Positions 21,021 through 32,721 of a stretch of DNA of 64,000 nt are shown piece after piece. Position 1 is the stretch's first letter. Each line of letters begins with the position of its first letter. The position numbers were made by a program, and so were the translations under genes. The notes beneath the pieces were generated by a model that searched no databases, was not told where the DNA came from, and saw only the letters and a program-made list of their open reading frames with translations. The stretch lies in assembly GCA_023213395.1 (NCBI GenBank), contig CM041465.1, positions 23,622,001 through 23,686,000 of the forward strand, given 5' to 3'. The stretch is from Cycas panzhihuaensis (Eukaryota > Cycadophyta).

Positions 21021-23952
21021 TTTGGTCCTATTATCATATAGATTTTATTTTAGGTTATACTATAGTGTGATGTCATCCCATCATTCATATACTTCATTTG
21101 GTTTCTATCACCTTGACCATGATGATAATCACTTATAGAATTGCCATCTCTCACCATCCTATTTTTCTTTCTTAGAATAGGAGCTTTAGGTATCAGGGGC
21201 GTAAATGTTTCACCAAAACTTAGCCCTTGATTTGTATTTAGTTTGTAGTTACAAGATTTTGACATGCTTATTGTATGATTTCATAGAAAATGAAAGATGC
21301 ATTTATTTGATTATGAATTAGGCCATGTTTTGATGATGAAATGTATGAATTTGATTTAATGATTTATGATGAATGATTATGTGACTTATATTTTTGTTAT
21401 CATCCACCGATGATTGAGACTATGGCACAAAAATTTTTCTTCATGATCAATTTTAGCTAATGCTTCCTTTAAAACCTTTATTTATTTTTTTTTACATTTT
21501 GTCCTTTATTTCACCTAATTTTATCATTTCTTATAATTTTTGGGCTTATATTTAATATTTTCACCTTATTTTAGGCCTATTTACTTATTTATAAAGTCAT
21601 TTTATGCTTTAATTTCTACTTAATATCAAAGTTTAACTTTTTTTGAATAAATTTTTATCTCCACATTTATTATATTTTTGGTGCTACCAAAAATGTGACT
21701 GGTCACATTTTTAGTATAAAGTCACATTTTTATAGGCTAAAAAATATGACTGGTCATGTTTTTAACTGCCATGCATACAAAACTCAACCAGTGTACTAGA
21801 ATTTTGCATGTCACCACCTAGATTTGGTGGGATTTGATCTCTTTGATGCCTAGGAATGATGTTGAGGTTTTGTGTAATTCATGGTGGAGTAGTTAGTGTG
21901 GATTTTACTCAAGTTTGTAGTGGATTTTCTAACTTTTCTTAGAGATTTTAAAGACTACTACTATTGTGACTAAAACTTGATTTTTAAAGAGACTTATAAG
22001 TGAAATAATGGAAGATTTTTTATGTTGTAACTTCATGACTTACTGATATTTGAATGTTGATAATCTAAGCTTTAATTTTATAGACTTTTATTAAGGTTTC
22101 ATGTTCCAAACTTCTTCTAATTTGTTAAGGTCTTTCCTATTCTATCTCTAGTTTATTTCACAGTGTTTTGAAGGTGGTTCTTACTCAAAAATTATTTCTT
22201 TCTTTGGCTGATTGTTGTATTGGTTTCATACTTATTTTAGGCTTTGAAATACTTGCTGAAAGGTTAGCCCTTTGTGGTGTTCCTTAAGGGTTAGTCTAGG
22301 GTAGTGCATGGTCATCTCTCCATTACTCATCTAGCTATCCCTTCCCATTCTTCTATAATAGCCTGTATTTCAATCAATTTTCTACCCTTTTTTACATTGC
22401 TTGGCTATGGTTTAGCCTTTTTGTTTGGTTGGTTTTATCCTTTAGTTTGTTTTAAAGGAAAGTTTTAGAAAACATTGATTAGCTGGAAGGAAAATTATAA
22501 TTCTGAGGCTCTCATTTGAAATAGGAAAGAAGTTTCAATTTCATAGTACTGTAGTTTATTTGGTTTTACTCTTAAGTTTACCTTTTTACTCTTTAAAAGA
22601 AAAGTTAAAAATATTAAACAATAAATATACGTTTGATTTTTCACTTTGTTAAAGGCTCAAGGATCCTTTTGGAGTCTTTCTTACTCCAACTATGATAGAG
22701 TCTTTAGATCTAGTTTCTTATTTGAAAGTTGCGGTTCAAATTTGTTGATTGTATGTGGTCTTATAAATCTAAAAAATCATAAAAAAAAATAGCAGTAACT
22801 TCTTATTCAAATCTCTTTCTCCTTTTTACGTCATAGATCATCCTTTCAAAGAATTAGTTTCATGCATGTAAAGTCATATCTATAAAATAACATTGCATGT
22901 CAATGATTTCTTTGGAAACTTTACATAAATACTCATATTAAATGGATTGCATCTCTTGAAAATATATTTACATTCATTCTAAGGTGTATAAGTTGCATAT
23001 AAGAAGATAATTTTAGATTTGTATTTACACCTTTCATTTCTTTAAAAAAAAGGAAAAAAGATATAAAATAGTTTATATGCATCTAGTTACAATTTTTCTT
23101 TTGTTTATTGATTGGAAGTAAAGTAGGCTTTTGGTGCATTTGTTTTACTTTGTTGAGTATAGCAGATACAAAATAAAGAAAAAAAATAAAAATATAGGAA
23201 GGAAACATAAGATAGTAAAAACAAAATTAAATAAATAAATAGAGAGACACAAACAAAGAAAAGAAAATGAAAATAGAGGAAAATAAAAAGAACAACTTTT
23301 CCATTTGCTTACCCTTTTCTATATCTAAGTGGAACTTGAAAGGTTAAAAAGATTATATGAAAGGAGTCCCTAAAATAGATATTAAAAATACTGTCAGTGT
23401 AGCTCTGAATTTAGAACTCCTTGGCCTAGTTTTGTAGGCTAGTAGATTCTACTACCCCCCTTTAACATCCATACCTTTTGTTGTATTTTACATTCATAGT
23501 TTGTTAGACAACATAACTAGGAAATGACTCTTTTTTAGGAGTTGGGTAAAGGTGGTCCCTTAAGATTACTTAAACTTCATATCTCCTACTCTTAACTAAG
23601 ATAAAGATGATACCTTAACAATCAAGGGATATCTAGTTTAGGTCCTCCCAAGAACCCAACCAGTACTAGCTACACTAAAAGGTAATCCCCTTTCCCTTTC
23701 AACTATGTATTTTGTTTATATCTATTTATTAAGTGGTCTTTAATATTATTTTATACTAGTATCCACACTAACATATAGGTTTATCTAACTGACATGAGAG
23801 GGCATTATGACAAAGCTAATTAGTAGAGTAGTAGAAAACCTTTTTCTATGGCTATATATAGAGGGACAACCCCTAGTAGCAGACAAAGAAAAGCTAAAGT
23901 TAGCATGACCACACACTGCCATATTTACTCCTCTTCTCAGGGTTAGGGACAT
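21021..23952. other. Unassigned AT-rich interval, candidate T1 3' LTR
   Basis: No coding motif was recognised. It contains two hairpins (21689-21712 and 21740-21763) whose words also fill the T1 antisense intron. In T3 the LTR and intron share repeats in the same way, so this interval may be the T1 3' LTR, ending near 23.9 kb where T2 sequence starts. The T1 5' LTR is outside the window, so this cannot be tested here. Purine-rich tracts lie at about 23160-23300. Confidence 0.35.
21689..21712. repeat. Perfect hairpin AAAAATGTGAC / GTCACATTTTT
   Basis: Two 11-base arms, exact reverse complements, around a TG centre. A second unit with one mismatch sits at 21740-21763 (AAAAATATGAC and GTCATGTTTTT). 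Confidence 0.85.
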
Positions 23953-24378
23953 ATGGGCTATAAAGGCCTAAGAGGAATGGATAGAGTAGGATCATTTACA
24001 GGCTTGACTGAGAGAGCTAAAGGCTTAGGCAGGAGAGGGAGTGCCCTAGGTAGTAGTTGTACCCTTATAAGTAGCTTTAGGGGCCGTGAGGGTCAAGGTG
24101 AGGATTATAGTCCTAGCGTCGTAGCTACAGGATGCCCAGGGGCATTTATCTGGGATCTGTGGAAAGAGAGATCAACTCCAGGTATGTTATGATAGACTAG
24201 TAGACTAGATAGCAACTAGATCATAGAAAATAAATATGATGACCCCTTCCCATAAATAGTAGAGGAATGGGATCCATGTATAGGATGAGGAGAGTGAGGC
24301 TGAGACCTTACAATGACCCAAGAGGAGTCTCAGGGGGACCTAGACCTGAGGACTGAGGATAGGATAGCTAGAGGGTGA
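23953..24378 (+). pseudogene. T2 antisense gene, Gly/Arg-rich tail (fragment)
   Basis: The plus strand holds an 80-codon open stretch rich in Gly, Arg and Ser (23953-24192), then an Arg/Glu-rich segment to 24378. It corresponds in position and composition to the tail of the T3 gene (about 40240-40640), and continues after K1 at 28634. The PMD core is not seen to its left. Assignment rests on synteny with T3 plus a similar 3' flank, so it is moderate at best. Confidence 0.4.
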
Positions 24379-24625
24379 TGTTATAGACCTCCTTAAAGGG
24401 ATTAATTAATTGTTAATTAAGTGAAAGGGTGTCTCCAAAGAGTTATGACTTATAAATGAAGGGGCCCATTATACACTTATAAAGGAGGCCTCCAATGTAT
24501 TGTATAGTATTTATATCTTATCAATTAATTATTCAGTCAGTTGACTATAAAATTTCCTCAGTGTTCTCGTGTGCTCTCTTTTACATTTAGGAATTGTCTT
24601 TAGGTTACGAACTAGGTTTATAATA
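24379..24625 (+). repeat. K1 5' LTR, 247 bp
   Basis: TGTTATAGACCTCC...TTTATAATA. The matching copy is at 28387-28633. Both copies end in TA rather than CA. Confidence 0.88.
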
Positions 24626-24627
24626 AG

Positions 24628-24639
24628 TGGTATCAGAGC
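24628..24639 (+). promoter_or_regulatory. K1 primer binding site (tRNA-iMet)
   Basis: TGGTATCAGAGC, two bases after the LTR end. Confidence 0.85.
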
Positions 24640-25404
24640 GAGTCTTTAATTAAGATTATCACCAAAGTCCATTTGCTTGATTCATAGAATTTAAAGAATT
24701 GGACATTGACCCAAACTAATACCTCTCATCCATTAATCCAAAAATCTCCTCAAGTGGCTATACATAATTCTTAAATCATTGCATATTAATCTAACAATCC
24801 ACATTAAGTAGAAGCATCCTTGTGTAAAGGTTGTGCACTAAGTAATATTCAATCATTATTCTTTCATCGCTTGCCAAGCCAAAGCCCTTTACAACTGAAT
24901 CATATATATACCAACACATGATATTCTTCTCGATACATAACCTACTAAGGTTGATTCCAAGGTTACTTGTTGAGGCTAATATCATACCACCAACAGTGCC
25001 ATATTCATTATATATAACCATTTAAAATCATATAACATTACATTAAAATCATTGAATGATTTTGTAGCCATAATACCTAATACAATATAAACCTCTTATT
25101 TATATAATATTGAGTCATGTCAAGCAATTTTATAGTTGATCTATATTTGATTATAGCCCTAAATATATATAGATATAAACTATTACATAATAAGTGACTA
25201 CTTACCCTGCAACAAACCACACTGTGTCAATATATATACGTATGTACATTCTTGATTTCAGTGTGATAGCCCATGGTCAGATTTCTCTATTAAATCACAT
25301 CACCTTCCATCATATTCATTGTGTCTAGACATCTACATCATTAATTGTTTCTCTTAATATTACTGCCACTTCATTACAGTCACTCACCAATTTGCAACAT
25401 TGTC

Positions 25405-25500
<96 letters not shown>

Positions 25501-25732
25501 CACTTGAAATTATAAGTGAATTTTGATAGATAATTAACTCCATAACCAAAAATATATATGTGCCTGTCTCTTCTTTAATGCATAATATACTTATTAATTG
25601 TGTAGTACCTTGACATATATTCAGGGCAAGTTTTTATAACAACAAGGAGGGATATTGTATCATTAACCCAATTGCCACTTCTCCATTGAATATATAGTGT
25701 ATATAAGTCACATGTTATATATATATATATAT

Positions 25733-25778
<46 letters not shown>

Positions 25779-26473
25779 AGATAGATAGATAGATAGATAT
25801 ATGTATATAGTGAATGATGGACGTCACTTGCACTAAGCCATATATACATATTATTGGCTTTCAAGTCAAACGTTATATCTAACTACCTTTATGTTGAGCT
25901 ACTTTAACTATTAAAGATCGTCAAAGGTTCAATATATATGGTTATACATATTTATTTATATAGAGGCACTTTTTATATATGAAATAGTTACCCTACTAAC
26001 ATTGTATATATATTAAAGTTTTGGGAGTAATATTTTATAAATTATAATATATTTACATTTTTCAATATATTTAGCAAAGCACATAAAGTTAATAGTGTAG
26101 ATCTTTATGCATAATATTCTTAGTAGCGGTGCTCATTGATGCACCTACAATCTCTTAATTAAATTTCAAGAGGCACATTTACATTTATATTTAATTATCG
26201 TTATTGTGACAACACAAGTATTTTTCTAAAACATTAATCTATGTCTTCTCATATCTATCTAGTTCCTTTAGAAAGGGACGTAGTTCATACTTGCCCTCAT
26301 AATTGTCACACACATTATAAAACTTTATTAAGCCATCACTAAGCAAGACATAGAATCTTATTTATTTTAGATATCAAAGCTCTTATTACATGAAACTTAT
26401 GCATCAGTAAAGAAAGGTAAATTGTGATAGTAGAAAAAGTATACACTATCTAATTCTGTCAGACAACCAAAAC
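24640..26473. other. K1 leader with microsatellites
   Basis: No coding motif. It contains (TC)19 at 25411-25448 directly joined to (TA)24 at 25449-25496, an (AT)n run at about 25735-25776, and a (GATA)n stretch at 25779-25799. These probably expanded after insertion. Confidence 0.75.
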
Positions 26474-27620
26474 ATGACAGACAATTATTGGAATCACAGA
26501 TATACCATTATCAAGGTAATAAATATAGAAGAAATAGAAGAGAACACCATCTAAAAAGATATCATTGAACCAATTACTCAAGCAATTCATGATGTAGTTC
26601 ATACATCAAATGCCCTTCTGAATTATACTTTACACCAAATTTTGGATAAATTAACAATCATAGCAACAAGTAGAAAGGAGAATATGATTGTTCTTGATTT
26701 GTAAGATGAAGCAATGGGTTGGTAGTCTCATATAAGAAATCAAAGCATTAAAAAATATTTAGGTCCTTAGATAACAGTAATTAATACCAAGAATGAAGCT
26801 ATCAAGAAATACCTTAATGAGTATTGAAACTTGACCCCTAAGGAATAAAAGATCTTAGGTTTTCAGGCATACTTTAACTACCTATAAAATATACAAGCAC
26901 AAAAAAAGAAAAAAATAGGATACCACATTTCAGCATTGAGCAAAAATTGCATGAACCAAGGGTATGGATCTAATAGATGGAAAACTACTTTCGTTTAGTA
27001 GAAATTGATCCACTAGAACCATCCTCTTTAACTACCCTACATATGGATGGAATAGTTTGTGAATGGTGGCAGTGTCTCAAATGAACTTCTTTTCAGACTC
27101 AACTTCCAACCTAGAAAGAGTTTGTTTGTTTCTTCATTGAACAATTTTAAATAGTGACTATCTATAATTACTATTGTGAGTTATGAAGATTAAAACAAAT
27201 AGGTTCTATAGAAGAATACAATACAGCATTCACAAGGCTAATATATGCATTAGAAGATATCCCAACTAATTAACTTATCCAATTATATATAGATGGCCTG
27301 ATAACCAAGATCCAAGCTGATGTTAAAATTCAAGAACCAAAGGATCTTAATAAGGTAATATAGTTAGCCAAAATACATGAAGACAAACATAATACTTTAT
27401 GTAAAATTGGCACAAATCTTTATATTCCTCCACCTAGTCGACATAATCCTTTACCAAGTGCTCAACACAGATAATTATCAATCAACTTGAATCAACCTAC
27501 TAAACTAATCATTCAAAAAATAAAAACAAAGTAAGAAGAGTCAAGAAGAAGAAACCTATGCTTTAGATGTGAGGAGAAGTGGGAACTTGGATATAAATGT
27601 TAAAAGAACTAGTTATATAC
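26474..27620 (+). pseudogene. gag: K1 Gag with zinc knuckle
   Basis: The frame holds a Retrotrans_gag domain: ...DGIVCEWWQCLK, then KEFVCFFIEQF, then GSIEEYNTAFTRLIYALEDI, LIQLYIDGLITKIQADVKI. Family form is 'a..W...l......sW..F...l...F....'. A degenerate CCHC knuckle follows at about 27550: NLCFRCEEKWELGYKC, matching the common plant gypsy CFRCGEKWSPGHKC, with the zinc histidine changed to tyrosine. Many stops occur. The domain order and spacing to the protease are normal for a chromovirus. The intact protein would package element RNA. Confidence 0.8.
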
Positions 27621-27739
27621 AATCAAATTATTGCCTGATGACAATATTGACAAAAAAGAATAAGGGTTAAAAAATAATCAAGGAAATTTTCATCATTTAG
27701 AACATCAAGAGAGCTACTATAATCTTGAGGTCAAGCATC

Positions 27740-28060
27740 CACAAATGTCACTATCATTAATGAGTAGTTTTAATCAATCAAATACATTAAAGTTATAGGG
27801 ATCTATCAAAAATCAAGTTGTAACAATCTTGATAGATTCAGGTAGCACACATAATTTTATTGATCAAAACTATGCACAACAACTGAGGTTATTTTCATTA
27901 AGGACTCCTTATTTCTAGGTCACTATTAGAGAAAGGCATGTAATCTTAGGCCAAGGTATAATGAAGAGCATTAACCTCATAATAAACAATGTTAGCATTA
28001 TAGAAGATTTCTACGTCATGGATGTTAGTGGTATAGATATTATGTTGGGAAGTTAATGAC
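27740..28060 (+). pseudogene. pol: K1 aspartic protease
   Basis: Active-site block VTILIDSGSTHNFIDQNYA (27817-27875) retains D-S-G followed by the S-T-H-N-F-I signature of plant gypsy retropepsins. About 45 codons on, an IDIMLGS segment matches the 'dviLGmdWL' closing motif. Stops lie between and after them. No RT follows: about 320 bases later the polypurine tract appears. Confidence 0.8.
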
Positions 28061-28371
28061 TCCGTACACTTGGAACCTTTGAAATGAAAATAGATGAATA
28101 GTTTATGCAATTTAAAAAAGAAGGAAGAACCATCACATTATTAAGAAAAAGATTAAACAAAACTAAAGTCATACAACACTTGAATAAGGGTGAAGAAATC
28201 AAGAAGCAACTATAAACATCCCAAAAACAAAGATGAGGTTTTCAACTAGAAGAATCTTTCAACAAATTCCTATAACATTAGACTAATTACTTAATGGACT
28301 TTACTACAACAAAGGATAATGTTTGTTTAAGGGGATGCAATCATAAGACTATGTTTTATGGTCGAAATATC

Positions 28372-28386
28372 TTAAGGGGGAGGGAT
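28372..28386 (+). promoter_or_regulatory. K1 polypurine tract
   Basis: TTAAGGGGGAGGGA lies directly before the 3' LTR. Confidence 0.8.
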
Positions 28387-28633
28387 TATTATAGACCTCT
28401 TTAAAGGGATTAATTAATTGTTGATTAAGTAAAAGGGCATCTCCAAAGAGTTATGACTTATAAATGAAGGGGCCCATTATACACCTATAAAGGAGGCCTC
28501 TAATGTATTGTACATCATTCATATATTATCAATTAATTATTTGGTCAATTGACTATAAAATTTCCTCAGTGTTTTGATATTCTCTCTTGTGCATTTGGGA
28601 ATTGTCTTCAGGTTATGAACTGGGTTCGTAATA
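28387..28633 (+). repeat. K1 3' LTR, 247 bp
   Basis: Starts TATTATAGACC (TG decayed to TA) and ends GTTCGTAATA. Same length as the 5' LTR. Confidence 0.88.
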
Positions 28634-29599
28634 GATGATGCTCCATGATCATCTCTATAGGCAGCTTTAGGGATTTTTATATGATAATTTATTTTGATTA
28701 TAGAAAAGCTTAGACATCTTGGGGTACCCATACCATACACTAGGATGATTATACATCCCCTATAAGGATTTTGACTTCCTACAGTACATTGCACCGATGT
28801 ACCATTGTACCATTATTTCATGATTGTATATATAGAGATGGGGACTAAATTAGTACCCCCCCTTTTTATTATGAGTTATACTTTTGGTTGATGGATATGG
28901 ATGTATGCAAGCTTTTTAGATCATACTTATTACTATTATTTTATTTTATTCATAGGTTAGAGCCCATACATTAGGCACACATAATTACCTTGGTTTATTT
29001 AGGTATCTCATGTGACACTCAAGTAAAGGGATTACATGCCCTTTGAAGGTGAGGATAGTGATCTTGGCCACTATCTATGCATGAAGGAAAGACCTCAAGC
29101 ATGAAATGAGGGCCTCACATTGAGGTGCTCACACCCAAGACAAAAGAAAACTAAGCTTTCTTAGAGCTTAAAGTGCCATCAAGGGCACTAAAAGAAAGAG
29201 GACCCAATAGGCATGGACAACCCAAAGGTCTTTAAAGAATAATAGGCTTTATTGTTATTTACTCTTTTAGGGTGACAACCTATATTTATAGTCAAATAAA
29301 CCTACCCTTATGGGGCTTGATCCAACCTATTATTGTGGATTGGTAAGGAAATCAAATATAACTGTGGATATATCTTTCTTATGTGGGAACTTCCACTACT
29401 CATAGGCTAAAAGAAGGATCAACTCATTAAGAGGGGGTTTGGCTCTCTCATGGGGAGACATTATTACCCCTCATAATAAGTAGAAATATTGTAAAGATTG
29501 AATGCATGCTATACCCCCTATAAGGGTAATTGACATCATATATGAAGGATAATTTAGGCTCATTTCAGAGCACAGGAGAGTTGCTCCCTTTTCTATTAG
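28634..29599. other. T2 spacer: 3' end and downstream flank of antisense gene
   Basis: 28634-28870 aligns with T3 40640-40840: both contain TTTTGATTATAG/TTTTGATAGGGGA words, a TATATATAGA segment and an AATTAGTACCCC segment. The antisense reading frame should end near 28660. The rest up to 29599 has no coding motif, except an AGGCTCATTTCAGAGC word (29552) shared with T3 (41266). Confidence 0.6.
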
Positions 29600-30830
29600 G
29601 GAGAAAAGGGGTCAACTAAATTTTTTTTTTAGGAATTTTCTATTCACAGCCTTGTCAAACTCAAGGCCCTTCAATGTAGTAATTCTATATACACCATTGT
29701 CAAGACTCTCAAGGACTATAAAAGAGCCCACCCACTTAGGTCCAATTTTAGATAATTGGTCATATAAATATTCCAATTTAAGGACATGGTCCCAAGACTC
29801 AAAGGATGGGGGTGCAAGTATTTATCATGCATTCTTTATACCTTAGCTTTAGACACTAAGTTAGCTTAGTATGCCTATAAGTATTTCTCATCCAAAGCTT
29901 TGAGGTCGAGGAGGTAGGCTTGGCATTACCACTCCTCACTGATAAACCCTTGGAGGGATACCCTTAAGGAGGGGATTTCAACTTCTAAGGGCAATTCTAT
30001 TTCTAACACATAGATTAAGGAGAATAATGTCATTCCCATGGCTATTTAGATTGAAGTTTAGTAGGCCCACAAATCTGAATAAAGTTACATGTGCCAATCC
30101 TTTTGGGGTTGAGTGACAGTCTTCTTAAGAATGTTGATTAAAGTTTTATTAAAGTCTTTAATTTAGCCATTGCCTTGAGGGTAATAGGGGGATGAGGTCT
30201 TATGAGAGATCTTAAATCTCTCATAACGCTCATCTATTTCTTTATTATAAAACAGGGTTCCATTATTCATAATGAGGATGTTAGGGACTCTGAATTAACA
30301 GATAATATGCTGATATATGAAGGTGGTAATAATTTTGCCTATTATTAAAGATAAGGGGATTGCCTTAGCTCATTTAGTGAAATACTATGTAGTGGTTAGG
30401 ATAAATTTATATTGGGCTAAGGATGGTAGGGTAATGGCTCCAATCAGATCTAATCCCTATTAGGAGAATGACCATAGAGAGACCACTACATACATCACCT
30501 GGTGAATAATGTTGACATGCTCTTAGTAATTACAACAACATTGAGCATAAGCCTGGGCATCTGTAAATAAGGTTGGCTAGTAATATCCCATATGTAAGAT
30601 CTATTGGGCTATTAATTAGCCTCCAAAGTGGCATCCACAAATGTTGCTATGGCATTCATGAAGAATTTGGTCTATCTCTTTTGGGTTGACACAATAGAGG
30701 AGGATTTCATTAAGTAATCACTTATACAATACATCCTGAATGAGGAAGTATTACTGAGCAAAGGCACTTACACGCATCTTGACTTTGTTATTGGGATTAG
30801 CAAGATATTGTTGTTGGGTCAAGTAGTTAA
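29600..30830 (-). pseudogene. pol: T2 integrase
   Basis: On the minus strand the C-terminus reads IYRITTLKGLEFDKAVNRK, homologous to T3 YRIVNLKGLEFEKAVNGK. Further up come SSPYYPQGNG and FNKTLINILKKTV (the region around the DDE glutamate), and a TLFYNKEID block (T3 TPFCNKEMDE). The zinc region near 30540-30700 is stop-ridden. It would insert cDNA into the genome. It shares closer sequence with T3 than with T1. Confidence 0.75.
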
Positions 30831-30899
30831 CTATGTCCCTATACCATTCACTGTTAGCTAATGGATGGGTATTGGTATGCTAAAGGGCTAAGATTAGTT

Positions 30900-31439
30900 C
30901 ATCAGGTAATGAGTCATCAATCAAAACCTTAAGAGAATTTGGTAAGGGAGCCTTTTCCAACTATTAAATTGCTATCATTCCTTTCTTGTATTTTTAGTTG
31001 ACAATCTTTAGATCATACTCTTGAAGGAGGACAACCCATTTACCAGTCCTTCCTGTCAAGTTAGATCAAGTCAAAAGGTATCTTAAGGGATCAGATTGGA
31101 TCATCACATAAATAATATTACCAACAAGATAATGTCTAAACCTTTTGGTGGCATAAATTAATGCCAAGCATTCTTTCTCAACTAGCAAGTAGTTTAACTT
31201 TACCACCACTAATATATGACTAATAAAATATATGGCCCTTTTGATTTTAGAATCATCTTCCTAGGCCCCTAGGGATTCATCCATCATTGACATATATAGG
31301 ATAAAAGGGTGATAAAAAAGAGGCAAAGCCAAGATAGGAGCTGATGCAAGTGCTTATTTGAGCTCTTGAAAGGCTTCTTGAACCCTAGGGGACCCAATGA
31401 AAGGGCCCTCCTTCTTTAGCAAGTTGGTTAAAGGCTTGG
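30900..31439 (-). pseudogene. pol: T2 RNase H (gypsy type)
   Basis: Minus-strand homology to T3 42640-43170 is clear over the tether and RNase H, including segments corresponding to FVDFVINAKPLTNLLKK and GPFIGSPRVQEAFQELK. Stops and small indels are frequent. No conclusion about catalytic residues can be drawn. Confidence 0.68.
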
Positions 31440-32325
31440 CATTGATGACAAAATCTACTAAGAAATGCCTCAATAAGCCTAATCTCCCTAAGAACAACTT
31501 GATTTATCATTGTGTTCTTGGGGGAACATCTCAACTATAGCTTTGACCTTATCAAGGTCAACTTAGATTCCTTGTTTGGAAACAAAGAACCCTAAGAGCT
31601 TGTTAGTCATTACTGTGAAGACACATTTGAGTAGGTTTAGGCTAACATGATATTTATGGCACCTTCTAAAGATAGCCCTGAGGTCTGTAGGGTGATTGAC
31701 CCTTTTTCAAGAAAGGCCCATCATATCATCTATAAGACCTTAAGAATCTTGTTAATAAGGTCTTGGAATATGAATTGCATAGTCCTTTGGTATGTAGCTT
31801 TAGCATTTTTTAAATTGAAGGGAATGGGTTTGTAGGCAAATGTCCCCTAGGGAGTGGTGAAGGTCATTTTGTAGTCCTTTAGGGATATTTGAATTTGATT
31901 ATAGTTAGAGAAGCCATCTATTAAAGATATAACTTCAAAATTGGTAATGCAATCAATCATCTAATCGATGAAAGGAAGGGAAAAGTTATCTTTAGGACAT
32001 GCATTGTTAATGTCCCTAAAGTCAATACAAATTTTGATGGTCTCATTCTTATTGGTAATGGGTACAATGTTTAAGACCCATTTAAAGTAATATGGAAGTA
32101 GTGAGCCCTACATCTAGTATCTTTTCAACTTCTATTTTAATCGTAGCTAATAGTTTTGAATGTACATGGTGTTATTTTTACCTCATAGGGGAAGCGCCTG
32201 ATATTGTGGTAAGGTTATGAGTAATTATGGCAAGGTCTATATCCTTGATATCTAAATAGTCCCATGCAAAAATATCGTAGAACTCTTAGAATAACTTGGT
32301 ATATGCCTCTATTTCTTATGGAGAG
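31440..32325 (-). pseudogene. pol: T2 reverse transcriptase
   Basis: The minus strand gives FNLKNAKATYQRTMQ, then VLIDDMMGLS (the YxDD position reads L-I-D-D) and CHKYHVSLNLLKCVF, parallel to the T3 RT. The N-terminal half extends to 32325, where C3 is inserted with a GAGAG duplication (32321-32325 and 54220-54224). The next 64 bases of T2 lie at 54225-54288. Stops are frequent. Confidence 0.75.
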
Positions 32326-32709
32326 TGTTAAAGTATAATGTTTAATATGTGTATGGTTAAGTAAAGTGTGTCCTAGGATTAATAGTCATAGTCCTAAGTC
32401 TTAGAGTCAAAGAGTCATTATAATATTATGTGAGAAGATAGAAGTTTATTGGTCAAGTTAATTGGTGTAATGTCATTGGTCAAGATAAAGGTATTTGTTC
32501 CACATGCATTACTTATCTTATATGTCCTCCCACCTCTTTTATATATAAAGGTGGTTGAGGTAGTATATGTTATCAAGTCATCATAGAGACTCATGTTGAG
32601 TCTATGATGTATTAGTGTTATGCTTATGTTAATTGAATGTAGGTTGTGCTTTAGTTATCGATCTTGTGGTGTATTTGGAGTTGGATGCTTTCCATGTTAA
32701 AATTTAACA
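32326..32709 (+). repeat. C3 5' LTR, 384 bp
   Basis: TGTTAAAGTATAATG...AATTTAACA. It contains a TATATATAAAGG box (about 32541). It differs from the 3' LTR at about 23 sites plus one indel, all but about one of them transitions. Confidence 0.92.
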
Positions 32710-32721
32710 TGGTATCAGAGA
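32710..32721 (+). promoter_or_regulatory. C3 primer binding site (tRNA-iMet)
   Basis: TGGTATCAGAGA, one change from TGGTATCAGAGC. Confidence 0.85.

Larger units (their letters stand above)
24379..28633 (+). mobile_element. K1: gag-protease LTR element, 4,255 bp, chromovirus-like
   Basis: Bounded by 247-bp LTRs (24379-24625 and 28387-28633) that differ at roughly 22 positions by eye. Flanks GGTGA (24374-24378) and GATGA (28634-28638) form a 5-bp TSD with one change. It carries a tRNA-iMet primer site, a Gag domain, a zinc knuckle, an aspartic protease and a polypurine tract. RT, RNase H and integrase are absent between protease and 3' LTR. Its layout is like plant TR-GAG-type non-autonomous elements, derived from a gypsy chromovirus judging by the Gag and protease motifs. 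It sits in the T2 antisense gene tail. Confidence 0.88.

Noticed and set aside
21050-21265. 71-codon minus-strand open stretch (MSKSCNYKLNTNQGLSFGET)
   Set aside because: No recognised motif, and it sits in a probable LTR between repeat arrays. There is no support for a gene.
23953-24192. Host gene encoding a Gly/Arg-rich protein
   Set aside because: Its downstream flank aligns with the T3 antisense gene end, so it is better explained as a T2 fragment, though weakly.
25411-25496. (TC)n(TA)n tract as a promoter
   Set aside because: A plain compound microsatellite in the K1 leader. The K1 promoter is expected in the LTR.
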